Source of the DNA: Lachnoclostridium sp.
GTDB taxonomy: Bacteria > Bacillota > Clostridia > Lachnospirales > Lachnospiraceae
Assembly (NCBI GenBank): GCA_023664665.1
Contig: JAMPEY010000019.1
Span: forward strand, 1 to 57,812
Length of the DNA: 57,812 nt
Direction of reading: 5' to 3'
Shown here one piece after another: positions 8,949 through 16,962 of the stretch. A model generated the notes under the pieces. That model was not told the origin of the DNA. It was given only the letters and a program-made list of their open reading frames with translations, and did no database searches. The translations under genes were made by a program, and so were the position numbers. The first letter of the stretch is position 1. Each line of letters starts with the position of its first letter.

Positions 8949-9935
8949 TTAGTTCATATGCTTTGCTTCCTCAGGAACCGAAAAGTCTGTTGCGGTACCA
9001 AAATCAGAACAGGTCATGCTCATGGTCATCTTGGGGATTCTCATGCTGATTCCTGCCGCCTGCTCTCCCATGGCGTCCACCATATTGGACATCAACTTAT
9101 CCATAATCTCCGTCATATCCATTTCGTATTTTACAGGATATAAGGTTTCCTCATCAACCCATACATAGGTGACCAGCTCGCCCAAACCATCCATCATACC
9201 TTCCATCTGGCTTTCACTGAGACCGAGAGAGGCAAGGGAATCCAGCGAACCGGAGTTCAATATCGTTTCTTTCATTTCATCGCCGGTCATGGCATAAGAA
9301 TACTTATAGGCATTAGCGCCGTTTACTTCTTCCATGCCCTCCAGTGTATAAAGGGAACTTTCCTGAATATAGGAACTCATGCTTCTGCGGGCGTCATATG
9401 CCTCCAAGTCCATTGCTCCCGCTACCTGGGACTGCCAAGTCTGCCCATCATATATATAAGTCATGATACTTCCGTCTTCTGCGGTTTCCGCATACATTTC
9501 CATTTTCTGGGAGCCCAGTTCCTTCATGTCCATTTCCATGTCCATCTTAATCTTCAAAGTAGGCTCATAAAAACAGGTCATGTGCATCTCGGTAACAGAC
9601 TCGATTGTCTGTGTCTCTCCGCCCGCCGACATTTTCATGTCCATTTCCATAATCATCTCCGCTTCCATGCTGGATGCGGAATTCATGTTTTTCAGCGCTT
9701 CCCCCATGGGGTCTTCCACAGTCTTCACATCTTTGACATCTTTTACATCATCTTTTACATCATCTTTGACACCGTCTTTTACATCATCTTTTCCGTCTTT
9801 CTCAGACAGTCTCGCATCCGCCTCAACCGAAGAACCTCTGCCTCCGGAAACATCTTCGCTATCCTTCTCTCCGCATGCCGCTAAAGAGAAAGTCATTACG
9901 GCTGCAAGAAGCAATGTTAAAATCTTCTTTTTCAT
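8949..9935 (-). CDS. Lipoprotein, DUF6612/LppX-like
   Basis: 328 residues from the ATG at 9935 (ribosome site GAGGGAGATT). Signal peptide MKKKILTLLLAAVMTF with lipobox LAAC. A low-complexity Lys/Asp/Val tract of repeated KDDVKD/KDVKD units (about residues 38-66) forms a linker, then a Met-rich beta domain (repeated MEMDM, MTYIYDGQTWQ, YPVKYEMDM) resembles secreted LolA/LppX-type lipoproteins such as DUF6612. It probably sits on the outer face of the membrane and may bind a hydrophobic ligand; that is inference from fold resemblance. It has its own promoter and terminator, so it is monocistronic. Confidence 0.72.
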   Translation of the reverse strand: MKKKILTLLLAAVMTFSLAACGEKDSEDVSGGRGSSVEADARLSEKDGKDDVKDGVKDDVKDDVKDVKDVKTVEDPMGEALKNMNSASSMEAEMIMEMDMKMSAGGETQTIESVTEMHMTCFYEPTLKIKMDMEMDMKELGSQKMEMYAETAEDGSIMTYIYDGQTWQSQVAGAMDLEAYDARRSMSSYIQESSLYTLEGMEEVNGANAYKYSYAMTGDEMKETILNSGSLDSLASLGLSESQMEGMMDGLGELVTYVWVDEETLYPVKYEMDMTEIMDKLMSNMVDAMGEQAAGISMRIPKMTMSMTCSDFGTATDFSVPEEAKHMN

Positions 9936-9983
9936 AATCTCCCTCATTTCCGTGCATTCTGCACATCATCTATAAATTTGTAA

Positions 9984-9999
9984 ATAGTAACATTACTAT
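9984..9999. promoter_or_regulatory. Operator-like inverted repeat
   Basis: ATAGTAA, two bases, TTACTAT: perfect 7-base arms touching the -10 of the 8949 lipoprotein promoter. The position suggests a repressor site. No regulator is identified. Confidence 0.45.
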
Positions 10000-10025
10000 A
10001 ATATCATATATTTTTACTTTGTAAA
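9998..10025 (-). promoter_or_regulatory. Promoter of the 8949 lipoprotein gene
   Basis: TTTACA (10020-10025), 16-base spacer, TATTAT (9998-10003) on the minus strand. It overlaps the 3' end of the preceding small gene. Confidence 0.55.
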
Positions 10026-10316
10026 CACCTTTTCATAAACTTTTTCATATGCAAAAATTCCGGCGTTTTTCATGGAGATTGCCCCCATGATGATAAACAG
10101 TATAAAGATTGCGCTCATCACGCCATAGGTCAGATACGAGCTTACCGGGCGGAAGGAAATCATGCCCATGATTCCAAGTATCACGACAAGAATGCCGACT
10201 ATTCCCATGAGCAAAAGAACCCACCCGAAAGAGCGGTTTTCTTCCGCCCTTTCGGCGCTGTTTTGATAGAGCCGGGACTCTTCGATTGTGTCATCGTATT
10301 GTGGACTCAAGGGCAT
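10014..10316 (-). CDS. Small two-helix membrane protein
   Basis: 100 residues. An acidic N-terminus of about 28 residues is followed by two hydrophobic helices (about residues 31-52 and 63-84) and a short basic tail. Ribosome site GGAGG overlaps the end of nfnB (nfnB stop at 10328), so it is the last gene of the nfnAB transcript. No recognised domain. An accessory or chance operon passenger of the redox genes; function unknown. Confidence 0.65.
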   Translation of the reverse strand: MPLSPQYDDTIEESRLYQNSAERAEENRSFGWVLLLMGIVGILVVILGIMGMISFRPVSSYLTYGVMSAIFILFIIMGAISMKNAGIFAYEKVYEKVFTK

Positions 10317-10327
10317 ATACCTCCGCT

Positions 10328-11713
10328 TTATCTTCCGCTCAGATATTCATCGATTCCTTTCGCTGCCGCCTTTCCTGCACCCATGGCAAGAATTACGGTT
10401 GCCGCTCCTGTCACGGCGTCGCCGCCGGCATAAACGCCCTCCTTGGTGGTCTTTCCGTTCGCTTCGTCCGCAATGATACATTTCCACTTGTTGGTCTCCA
10501 AGCCTTCCGTAGTAGAAGAAATCAAAGGATTGGGCGAAGTTCCCAGAGACATAATAACGGTATCAAGCTCCATCGTAAACTCGGAATCGGGAACCTCCAC
10601 TGGTCTGCGTCTGCCGGATTCGTCCGGTTCACCCAGCTCCATGCGAATGCATTTCATGCCTGTCACCCAGCCCTTTTCATCGGAAAGAATCTCTGTGGGA
10701 TTGGTCAGAAGGTCAAAGATAATTCCTTCTTCTTTTGCATGATGCACTTCTTCCACTCTGGCGGGAAGCTCCTCTTCGCTCCTTCTGTATACAATATGTA
10801 CCTCCGCCCCCAGACGAAGCGCCGTTCTCGCCGCATCCATAGCCACATTTCCGCCGCCTACCACGGCTACCTTTTTTCCCCTCATAATGGGCGTGTTGGA
10901 GTTCTCGTCAAATGCTTTCATCAGATTACTTCTGGTAAGATATTCATTTGCGGAAAACACACCGTTTGCGTTCTCTCCGGGAATTCCCATAAATTTGGGA
11001 AGTCCTGCGCCGGAACCGATAAACACGGCGCTGAAACCTTCTTCCGCCAGCAATTCGTCTATGGTAACGGATTTGCCGATTACCACATTGGTTTCAATGG
11101 TAACGCCCAAAGCCTTTACATTATCGATTTCTTTCTGTACCACATCCTCTTTGGGCAGACGGAATTCCGGTATGCCGTATACCAATACGCCGCCCGCTTC
11201 GTGGAGCGCCTCAAAAATCGTCACATCATAGCCCATTTTGGCAAGGTCGCCCGCACAGGTCAGTCCCGCGGGACCGGAACCGATGACAGCCACTTTCTTG
11301 CCCTTTTTTTCCGTTGCCCCATTGGGTTTTATACCGTGTTCCCTTGCCCAATCCGCCGTGAAACGCTCCAATTTTCCGATGGAAATCGGCTCTCCCTTGA
11401 TACCTCTGATACATTTGCCCTCGCACTGGCTTTCCTGAGGGCACACGCGCCCACAGACAGCAGGGAGCGCACTGGATTCGCTGATAATCTGATAAGCGGC
11501 TTCCACATCTCCCTCTTTCACCTTTTCAATAAATCCGGGAATGTCAATCGCCACCGGACATCCTTTGATACACTGCGCGTTTTTGCAGTTAATACATCTG
11601 GAAGCCTCTTCCATGGCCTCTTCCTTGTTATATCCCAAACATACCTCTTTAAAATTAGCGGCACGCTCTTTTGCGTCCTGTTCCCTTACAGGCACTTTCT
11701 TCAATACATCCAT
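10328..11713 (-). CDS. nfnB: NADH-dependent ferredoxin:NADP oxidoreductase, large subunit (NfnB/GltA type)
   Basis: 461 residues from the ATG at 11713 (GAGGAA site). N-terminal iron-sulfur region with CINCKNAQCIKGCP and CGRVCPQESQCEGKC, then FAD-binding GSGPAGLTCAGDLA and NADPH-binding GGGNVAMDAARTALRLG. It belongs to the family of glutamate synthase small subunits, but with nfnA immediately upstream the bifurcating Nfn complex is the better call: it couples NADH and reduced ferredoxin to NADP reduction, or the reverse. No glutamate synthase large subunit is present. Often annotated gltA; that name would mislead here. Confidence 0.88.
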   Translation of the reverse strand: MDVLKKVPVREQDAKERAANFKEVCLGYNKEEAMEEASRCINCKNAQCIKGCPVAIDIPGFIEKVKEGDVEAAYQIISESSALPAVCGRVCPQESQCEGKCIRGIKGEPISIGKLERFTADWAREHGIKPNGATEKKGKKVAVIGSGPAGLTCAGDLAKMGYDVTIFEALHEAGGVLVYGIPEFRLPKEDVVQKEIDNVKALGVTIETNVVIGKSVTIDELLAEEGFSAVFIGSGAGLPKFMGIPGENANGVFSANEYLTRSNLMKAFDENSNTPIMRGKKVAVVGGGNVAMDAARTALRLGAEVHIVYRRSEEELPARVEEVHHAKEEGIIFDLLTNPTEILSDEKGWVTGMKCIRMELGEPDESGRRRPVEVPDSEFTMELDTVIMSLGTSPNPLISSTTEGLETNKWKCIIADEANGKTTKEGVYAGGDAVTGAATVILAMGAGKAAAKGIDEYLSGR

Positions 11714-11780
11714 ATTTTTCCTCATTTCTGCGCTGTTTTTATGGCCCAGCGCCGCCACAAATCTGCTTTATATTTGTTCT

Positions 11781-12659
11781 CTATTTGCAGTTTCCGCATC
11801 CGCCGTGATGGGTATCCCCCTCTTCCAGCCGGAGCATTGCCCTGCCCTCCGCAGTCTTGTATATCTGCTGTCTTCTCATTGCCTCGTCAAAATTCACCTC
11901 ATGTCCGTCAAATTCCGGTCCGTCCACACAGGCAAACTTTACTTTTCCGCCTACGGTAACACGGCAGGCTCCGCACATTCCCGTGCCGTCCACCATAATG
12001 GGATTCAGACTGACAATGGTAGGAATATTTAACTCCTTGGTGAGGAGACATACAAACTTCATCATAATCATGGGACCGATGGCAATACAAACATCATATT
12101 TTTTGCCTTCCGCAACCAAATCCTTTATGGTCTGCGTTACCATGCCGCTTCTGCCATAGGAGCCGTCGTCCGTGGTCACATAGAGATTGCCTGCCACTGC
12201 CTCCATCTCTTTTTCCAGAATCAACAAATCCTTCGTCTTGCTGCCCACAATCACATCCGCCAGAATACCATGCTCCTTCAGCCACTTTACCTGAGGATAA
12301 ACAGGTGCGGCGCCTACGCCTCCTGCCACAAACAGAATCTTTTTATTTTTTAGGCTTTCTTCCTCTTCGGAAACCAGTTCGGAAGCACATCCCAAAGGCC
12401 CCGCAAAATCATGGAAAGACTCTCCCTCCGCAAGCTCCGCCATCATCTTAGTGCCCGCTCCCACTGTCTGGAATACAATGGTAACGGTTCCTTTTTCCCT
12501 GTCATAATCGCAGATGGTCAGGGGAATCCTCTCTCCCTCACTATCCATGCGCACAATGACAAACTGCCCGGGTTCGCATGATTTTGCCACCCTTTTTGCC
12601 TCTACCTCCATGAGATAAATATTGGCGGCAAGCTCCTTCTTTTTTAATATTTTATACAT
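11781..12659 (-). CDS. nfnA: NADH-dependent ferredoxin:NADP oxidoreductase, small subunit
   Basis: 292 residues. Ferredoxin-NADP-reductase-like fold with an FAD domain (ERIPLTICDYD), NAD-binding GGVGAAPVYPQ and a C-terminal [2Fe-2S] site GTGMCGACRVTVGG plus FACVDGPEFDGHEV. The same family includes dihydroorotate dehydrogenase electron-transfer subunits, but the direct partner nfnB settles the role. Ribosome site GGTGGAG before the ATG. Cytoplasmic complex. With fhs and folD just upstream it fits NADPH and methylene-THF balancing. Confidence 0.88.
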   Translation of the reverse strand: MYKILKKKELAANIYLMEVEAKRVAKSCEPGQFVIVRMDSEGERIPLTICDYDREKGTVTIVFQTVGAGTKMMAELAEGESFHDFAGPLGCASELVSEEEESLKNKKILFVAGGVGAAPVYPQVKWLKEHGILADVIVGSKTKDLLILEKEMEAVAGNLYVTTDDGSYGRSGMVTQTIKDLVAEGKKYDVCIAIGPMIMMKFVCLLTKELNIPTIVSLNPIMVDGTGMCGACRVTVGGKVKFACVDGPEFDGHEVNFDEAMRRQQIYKTAEGRAMLRLEEGDTHHGGCGNCK

Positions 12660-12688
12660 ACTCCACCTCTCTCTCCCTGCTTGGGGAA

Positions 12689-14113
12689 TTATTTTTCTAT
12701 CTCAACTAAAGTATAGTTGGTATCTTCTATCAACAGTTTATACAATTCTCCCGTATACACATTTACCGCAAAAACAGTTCCTGTTTTGGTCTGGGTGCCG
12801 CCCTGCTGCTGCCAGATTTCCGTCACCACATAAAAGTCGCTGACCTGATTGATATTGGCCACATAATCATATTTATACAGGTATCGGTTGCCCTCTTCAT
12901 CGTAATATCCCGATTCGTCATATATCTTCCCGATTTTTACACTGTAAGCGGTAACAATATCGACTGCCTGCTGAGGAGTCAAATCCGTATTCAAAGTAAG
13001 AGTATAGGTTCTCTCCTCCACCCGGCTGGTCCTTCCGTCTCCGATGCGGACAAACTTAAAATGGGACCTGCCTATGGGCATGGGAATCGGCGCCGTATAC
13101 AAGGTGGACTGCATGGTGGGTGTGCTTCCGTCCGTGGTATAATAAACCTCTTCTCCCTCGTCCAGAATCTCGATGCTTACAGAAGTGCTGTATTCCCCGT
13201 CCGAAGCGCTGATCTCCGGCGCCGGCAGCTCGTCAATCTGAACATGGAATGTCCTTTCCGCTATATTGCTATGAATCCCGTTTTCATTGACATAATAAGC
13301 TTTTATATGATAATCGCCGTCCTCCAGAAGAATGGGAGTCGTATATAAAAAACTGTCCTCGTCAGGATCGCTTCCGTCCAATGTATAATAGATATTTCCT
13401 GCGCCGAAAGAACTTAATTTCAAAGGCTGGATGCTGGTATAATATCCTTCCAATACGCTGAATTCCGGTTCTTTGGCAATATAACCCTGATACATGGCAA
13501 GCACCTTTTCATTATTGCTCGCCTGCAGAAAATCATTGATTTCCTGATAATCTCCCCTGCTTTTATAAATGGCAATCAGCTTTCCGTAAGCGCTTTCCAC
13601 CTGTTCCTCCGTAGCATTTTGATTCTTCACAATGCTTCTAAGCAGATATTCATATTCCATTTTGTTATTTTTGTGAAAATAGGCCTCCGACAGCTCCACC
13701 ATTAAATCCACATTGCCCGCATCAAGCTCCAGAGCCCTGACATAATGGCTGATTGCTCTATTGTACTGTTCCTTTTTCATGCATTTTTTTGCCGCCGTGA
13801 TCTGATATTCCAGCGAGTAAAACTGATACAGCATGGTTCCTGCCGTGGCTGCCAGAATACAAAACGCGACAATCAAAATAACCGGCAGAATTTTCCGTAC
13901 TTTCGCAAAGCGTCTTTTGCTCCCGTTCCTGCCGTCATCTTCTATGCTTTTATCCTCACGGATGTCCTCTGCAATATTTTGTATGGTCTTTTGTATATTG
14001 CTATCCAATTCCGGTTCATAATCGGGCACAATATGAATGTCTTCCCCGCATTTTTCACAATACAGGGAATTTTCCTCCATCTGCGCCCCACAATTTGGAC
14101 ATTTCATAAACAT
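12689..14113 (-). CDS. Zinc-ribbon, single-pass membrane protein with TPR and two chitobiase-type beta domains
   Basis: 474 residues (start 14113 or 14107). An N-terminal zinc ribbon CPNCG...CEKCG is cytoplasmic, a basic stretch and one membrane helix (about residues 73-95) follow, then TPR-like helices (about 105-215) and two repeated beta modules with YYTLDGSDPD and YYTTDGSTPT, typical of the chitobiase/beta-hexosaminidase C-terminal (CHB_HEX_C) family. A C-terminal DUF-like segment ends the protein. The layout is a cytoplasmic sensor head with an extracellular carbohydrate-like domain. It sits between folD and nfnA without an obvious metabolic link. Function unknown. Confidence 0.72.
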   Translation of the reverse strand: MFMKCPNCGAQMEENSLYCEKCGEDIHIVPDYEPELDSNIQKTIQNIAEDIREDKSIEDDGRNGSKRRFAKVRKILPVILIVAFCILAATAGTMLYQFYSLEYQITAAKKCMKKEQYNRAISHYVRALELDAGNVDLMVELSEAYFHKNNKMEYEYLLRSIVKNQNATEEQVESAYGKLIAIYKSRGDYQEINDFLQASNNEKVLAMYQGYIAKEPEFSVLEGYYTSIQPLKLSSFGAGNIYYTLDGSDPDEDSFLYTTPILLEDGDYHIKAYYVNENGIHSNIAERTFHVQIDELPAPEISASDGEYSTSVSIEILDEGEEVYYTTDGSTPTMQSTLYTAPIPMPIGRSHFKFVRIGDGRTSRVEERTYTLTLNTDLTPQQAVDIVTAYSVKIGKIYDESGYYDEEGNRYLYKYDYVANINQVSDFYVVTEIWQQQGGTQTKTGTVFAVNVYTGELYKLLIEDTNYTLVEIEK

Positions 14114-14125
14114 ACCCCCGCATAC

Positions 14126-14141
14126 CGCGGAAAAATCCGCG
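14126..14141. repeat. Leader hairpin with AAAA loop
   Basis: CGCGGA, AAAA loop, TCCGCG: perfect 6-bp stem just upstream of the zinc-ribbon gene, 13 bases before its start. It resembles the other short GC hairpins found before ribosome sites in this window. Confidence 0.5.
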
Positions 14142-14167
14142 ATACCGCTTCAAGGCTGCGCATTCCG

Positions 14168-15013
14168 CTATTCCTGTAACGCAACGGATTCCACGCAGTT
14201 ATTCATCAACATTGCTATAGTCATAGGACCCACTCCGCCCGGCACCGGTGTTATGGCGCTGCACTTGGGCGCAACCCCCTCATAATCCACATCTCCGCAA
14301 AGCTTATTCTGTTCATTTCTATGTATTCCGACATCAATGACCACAGCGCCTTCCTTCACATAGTCCGCCGTAATCATCTTAGGCTTTCCTACTGCCACTA
14401 CCAGAATGTCCGCCCTGCTTGTCACCGCTTTTAAATCCTTGGTGCGGCTGTGCGCCACGGTAACGGTTCCGTTCTCGCGGAGCAGCAAAAGCGCCATGGG
14501 CTTCCCCACAATATTGCTCCTGCCGATTACCACGCATTCCTTTCCCGCAATTTCAATACCGGAACGCTTTAATAACTGGATAATGCCTGCGGGAGTGCAG
14601 GATACAAAACCGGGCTTTCCGATACAGAGGGCTCCCACATTCTGAGGATGAAATCCGTCCACATCTTTCTTGGGGTCAATGGCATTTAACACCTTTTCCT
14701 CCCCGATATGTTCCGGAAGGGGAAGCTGCACCAGAATACCGTTTACATCCGCTCTTTCATTTAATTCCGCAATCAGCCCGAGAAGCTTTTCCTCCGTGGT
14801 GTCCTCGGGAAGCTCATAGGCAAGGGAGCGGATGCCCACATAAGCGCAGGCTTTCTTTTTATTGCCCACATACACGGTGGAGGCCGGATCCTGCCCCACC
14901 TGAATCACGGCGAGGGTAACTTCTGTCCCCTGCTCTTTTAACTGTGCCGTTTTTTCTTTTAACTCATCCTTAATCTGTGCGGAAATTGCCTTTCCGTCAA
15001 TAATTTGTGCCAT
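14168..15013 (-). CDS. folD: Methylenetetrahydrofolate dehydrogenase / methenyltetrahydrofolate cyclohydrolase
   Basis: 281 residues, full family length. Bifunctional cytoplasmic enzyme that interconverts methylene-, methenyl- and 10-formyl-THF using NADP. Visible landmarks are the substrate lysine in STVYVGNKKKAC, QLPLPEH, the KDVDGFHPQN signature, the Rossmann stretch VVIGRSNIVGKPMALLLL and the C-terminal PVPGGVGPMTIAML. It lies 71 bases downstream of fhs, the next enzyme in the pathway. The ribosome site is poor. Confidence 0.97.
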   Translation of the reverse strand: MAQIIDGKAISAQIKDELKEKTAQLKEQGTEVTLAVIQVGQDPASTVYVGNKKKACAYVGIRSLAYELPEDTTEEKLLGLIAELNERADVNGILVQLPLPEHIGEEKVLNAIDPKKDVDGFHPQNVGALCIGKPGFVSCTPAGIIQLLKRSGIEIAGKECVVIGRSNIVGKPMALLLLRENGTVTVAHSRTKDLKAVTSRADILVVAVGKPKMITADYVKEGAVVIDVGIHRNEQNKLCGDVDYEGVAPKCSAITPVPGGVGPMTIAMLMNNCVESVALQE

Positions 15014-15084
15014 AAATCGTTAAACCGTACCTTTCCCATTTTAGTGTCTGACCTTATTTTCCATGTGTGCCCTTTGGCTGCCGT

Positions 15085-16755
15085 TTAAAATAACCCCGTA
15101 ATCACGCCGTTTTCATCCACATCAATACCGTATGCTGCAGGATGTTTGGAAAGTCCCGGCATGGTCATTACATCACCTGTAAGCACTACCACAAATCCGG
15201 CCCCCGCAGATACATACGCCTCTCTCACACTTAACTCAAATCCTTCCGGCCTGCCTAACAGCGTGGGGTCATCGGAAAGAGAATATTGATTCTTTGCCAT
15301 ACACACGGGAAATCCGCCAAATCCCGCCTTTTCCAATTCTGCAAGCTGTCTGGACGCAAGAGAGGAGAACTTAACGCTTCCCGCACCATATATATCTTTT
15401 GCGACCCGTTCTATTTTCTCTTTCAGACCTAAATCATCCTCATATAATACCTTAAAACGGCTTTCTTCTCTGTCAAGAGTATCTATCAGTTTATTTGCGA
15501 GGGCAATGCCGCCTTCGCCGCCTTTTTCCCACACTTCGGACAAGGCAAACTCACAGCCCCTTTCCTCGCAGAACTGTCTGACATAATCCAATTCCGCCTG
15601 CGTGTCCGTCACAAAAAAATTCAGTGTGACAATAACGGGAACGCCATATTTCTTTAGATTTTCAATATGTTTTTCCAGATTCACAATGCCTTTTTGCAAC
15701 GCTTCCAGATTTTCCGTTCCCAAATCAGCCTTTGCCATACCACCATTATACTTCAAAGCGCGGATTGTGGCAACCAAAACTACAGCATCCGGCTTAAGTC
15801 CTGCCATCCGGCATTTGATGTCAAAGAATTTTTCGGCTCCCAAATCCGCCCCGAAACCTGCCTCCGTAATGCAATAATCCGCCATTTTCATTGCCGCCTT
15901 GGTGGCCCGCACGGAATTGCAGCCATGGGCAATATTGGCAAAAGGGCCTCCGTGCACCAGAGCGGGAGTATGCTCCAATGTCTGTATGAGATTGGGCTTG
16001 ATGGCGTCCTTTAACAGCGCCGCCATTGCTCCCACTGCCTGCAGATCCTTTGCCGTCACGGGCTCGCCGTCATAATTATATGCTGCCACAATGCGGGACA
16101 GCCTCTCCTTCAAATCCTGCATATTCTCAGCCAGACACAAAATCGCCATAATTTCGCTTGCCACGGTAATCACAAAATGCTCTTCCCGCGCAAAACCGTC
16201 CGTCTTATTTCCAAGTCCTACAACAACATTCCGCAAAACCCTGTCATTCATATCCACACAGCGTTTCCATGTTATCTGTCTTGTGTCAATCCTAAGTTCG
16301 TTCCCCTGTTGGATATGATTATCCAAAATCGCGGCGAGAAGATTATTGGCGGATGTAACGGCGTGAAAATCTCCCGTAAAATGAAGGTTTAAATCCTCCA
16401 TGGGAACTACCTGGGCATATCCGCCTCCTGCCGCTCCTCCTTTTATGCCAAAACAGGGACCCAGCGAAGGCTCCCTGAGGGCAATCACTGCTTTTTTGCC
16501 CAGCCTTCCGAAAGCTTCTCCCAATCCTACGGTGGTGGTAGTCTTTCCCTCTCCGGCAGGGGTGGGATTGATGGCGGTCACCAACACTAATTTCCCGTCC
16601 GGCTTCCCTTCCAGTTTCTCCAGATACTCCTCGCTTAATTTTGCCTTATATTTTCCGTAAAGCTCCAAATCATCCTGTTCAATGCCCAGCTCCTGCGCTA
16701 TCTCCGCAACAGGCTTCATAACCGCTTCCTGTGCAATCTGAATATCCGTTTTCAT
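15085..16755 (-). CDS. fhs: Formate-tetrahydrofolate ligase
   Basis: 556 residues, complete. ATP-dependent ligation of formate to THF, the entry of formate into C1 metabolism and the methyl branch of the Wood-Ljungdahl pathway. Landmarks are the P-loop-like [17 protein letters not shown], the [23 protein letters not shown] signature region, and [11 protein letters not shown]. The start has a GGAGGATTATT ribosome site of the type shared by several genes here. The region before it contains repeat element A. Acetogenesis itself cannot be claimed, since no other pathway genes are in view. Confidence 0.97.
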   Translation of the reverse strand: MKTDIQIAQEAVMKPVAEIAQELGIEQDDLELYGKYKAKLSEEYLEKLEGKPDGKLVLVTAINPTPAGEGKTTTTVGLGEAFGRLGKKAVIALREPSLGPCFGIKGGAAGGGYAQVVPMEDLNLHFTGDFHAVTSANNLLAAILDNHIQQGNELRIDTRQITWKRCVDMNDRVLRNVVVGLGNKTDGFAREEHFVITVASEIMAILCLAENMQDLKERLSRIVAAYNYDGEPVTAKDLQAVGAMAALLKDAIKPNLIQTLEHTPALVHGGPFANIAHGCNSVRATKAAMKMADYCITEAGFGADLGAEKFFDIKCRMAGLKPDAVVLVATIRALKYNGGMAKADLGTENLEALQKGIVNLEKHIENLKKYGVPVIVTLNFFVTDTQAELDYVRQFCEERGCEFALSEVWEKGGEGGIALANKLIDTLDREESRFKVLYEDDLGLKEKIERVAKDIYGAGSVKFSSLASRQLAELEKAGFGGFPVCMAKNQYSLSDDPTLLGRPEGFELSVREAYVSAGAGFVVVLTGDVMTMPGLSKHPAAYGIDVDENGVITGLF

Positions 16756-16807
16756 AATAATCCTCCATGCCGCCTATAGCAGCTCAAATAAACAATGCGA
16801 AACATTC

Positions 16808-16962
16808 TTCACACTTCCAGCCATGCCGCTTTAGCGGCACAAACAACTATTGAATCTGCACAGATTCGGAAGAATCCGCTTGCGGATTCTTCTCGGAATG
16901 ACTTAGATTTTCTTAGGTTAGGCACTCTCTAACCTTAGAAAATCTTCATTCCGTTCACACTA
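16808..16962 (-). repeat. CTAAG hairpin element A (composite, four hairpins)
   Basis: 155-base element between ftsK and fhs, flanked by direct TTCACACT copies (16808-16815 and 16954-16961). Read on the minus strand, hairpin 1 pairs 16929-16944 with 16906-16921 around a 7-base loop, with a CTAAG in each arm giving a single A-A mismatch and an extra TAAG in the 3' arm. Then come AAGAATCCGC/GCGGATTCTT, GAATCTG/CAGATTC and TGCCGCT/AGCGGCA. The ftsK stop codon TGA (16955-16957) lies inside its border. Its arms are close to element D and its tail to element G. Confidence 0.8.

Noticed and set aside
10328..11713. Glutamate synthase small subunit (gltD) as the main annotation
   Set aside because: No large subunit is adjacent, and nfnA lies directly upstream, which fits the bifurcating Nfn complex better.
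10286..11959. A 557-residue open frame on the plus strand opposite nfnB
   Set aside because: It is His/Arg/Ser-rich, has no ribosome site and lies fully antisense to clearly coding nfnB and part of nfnA. A shadow of the codon pattern.
16756..16954. THF riboswitch before fhs
   Set aside because: The pairs here belong to the repeat cassette shared with the EF-G locus, which has no folate link, so a riboswitch is not supported.
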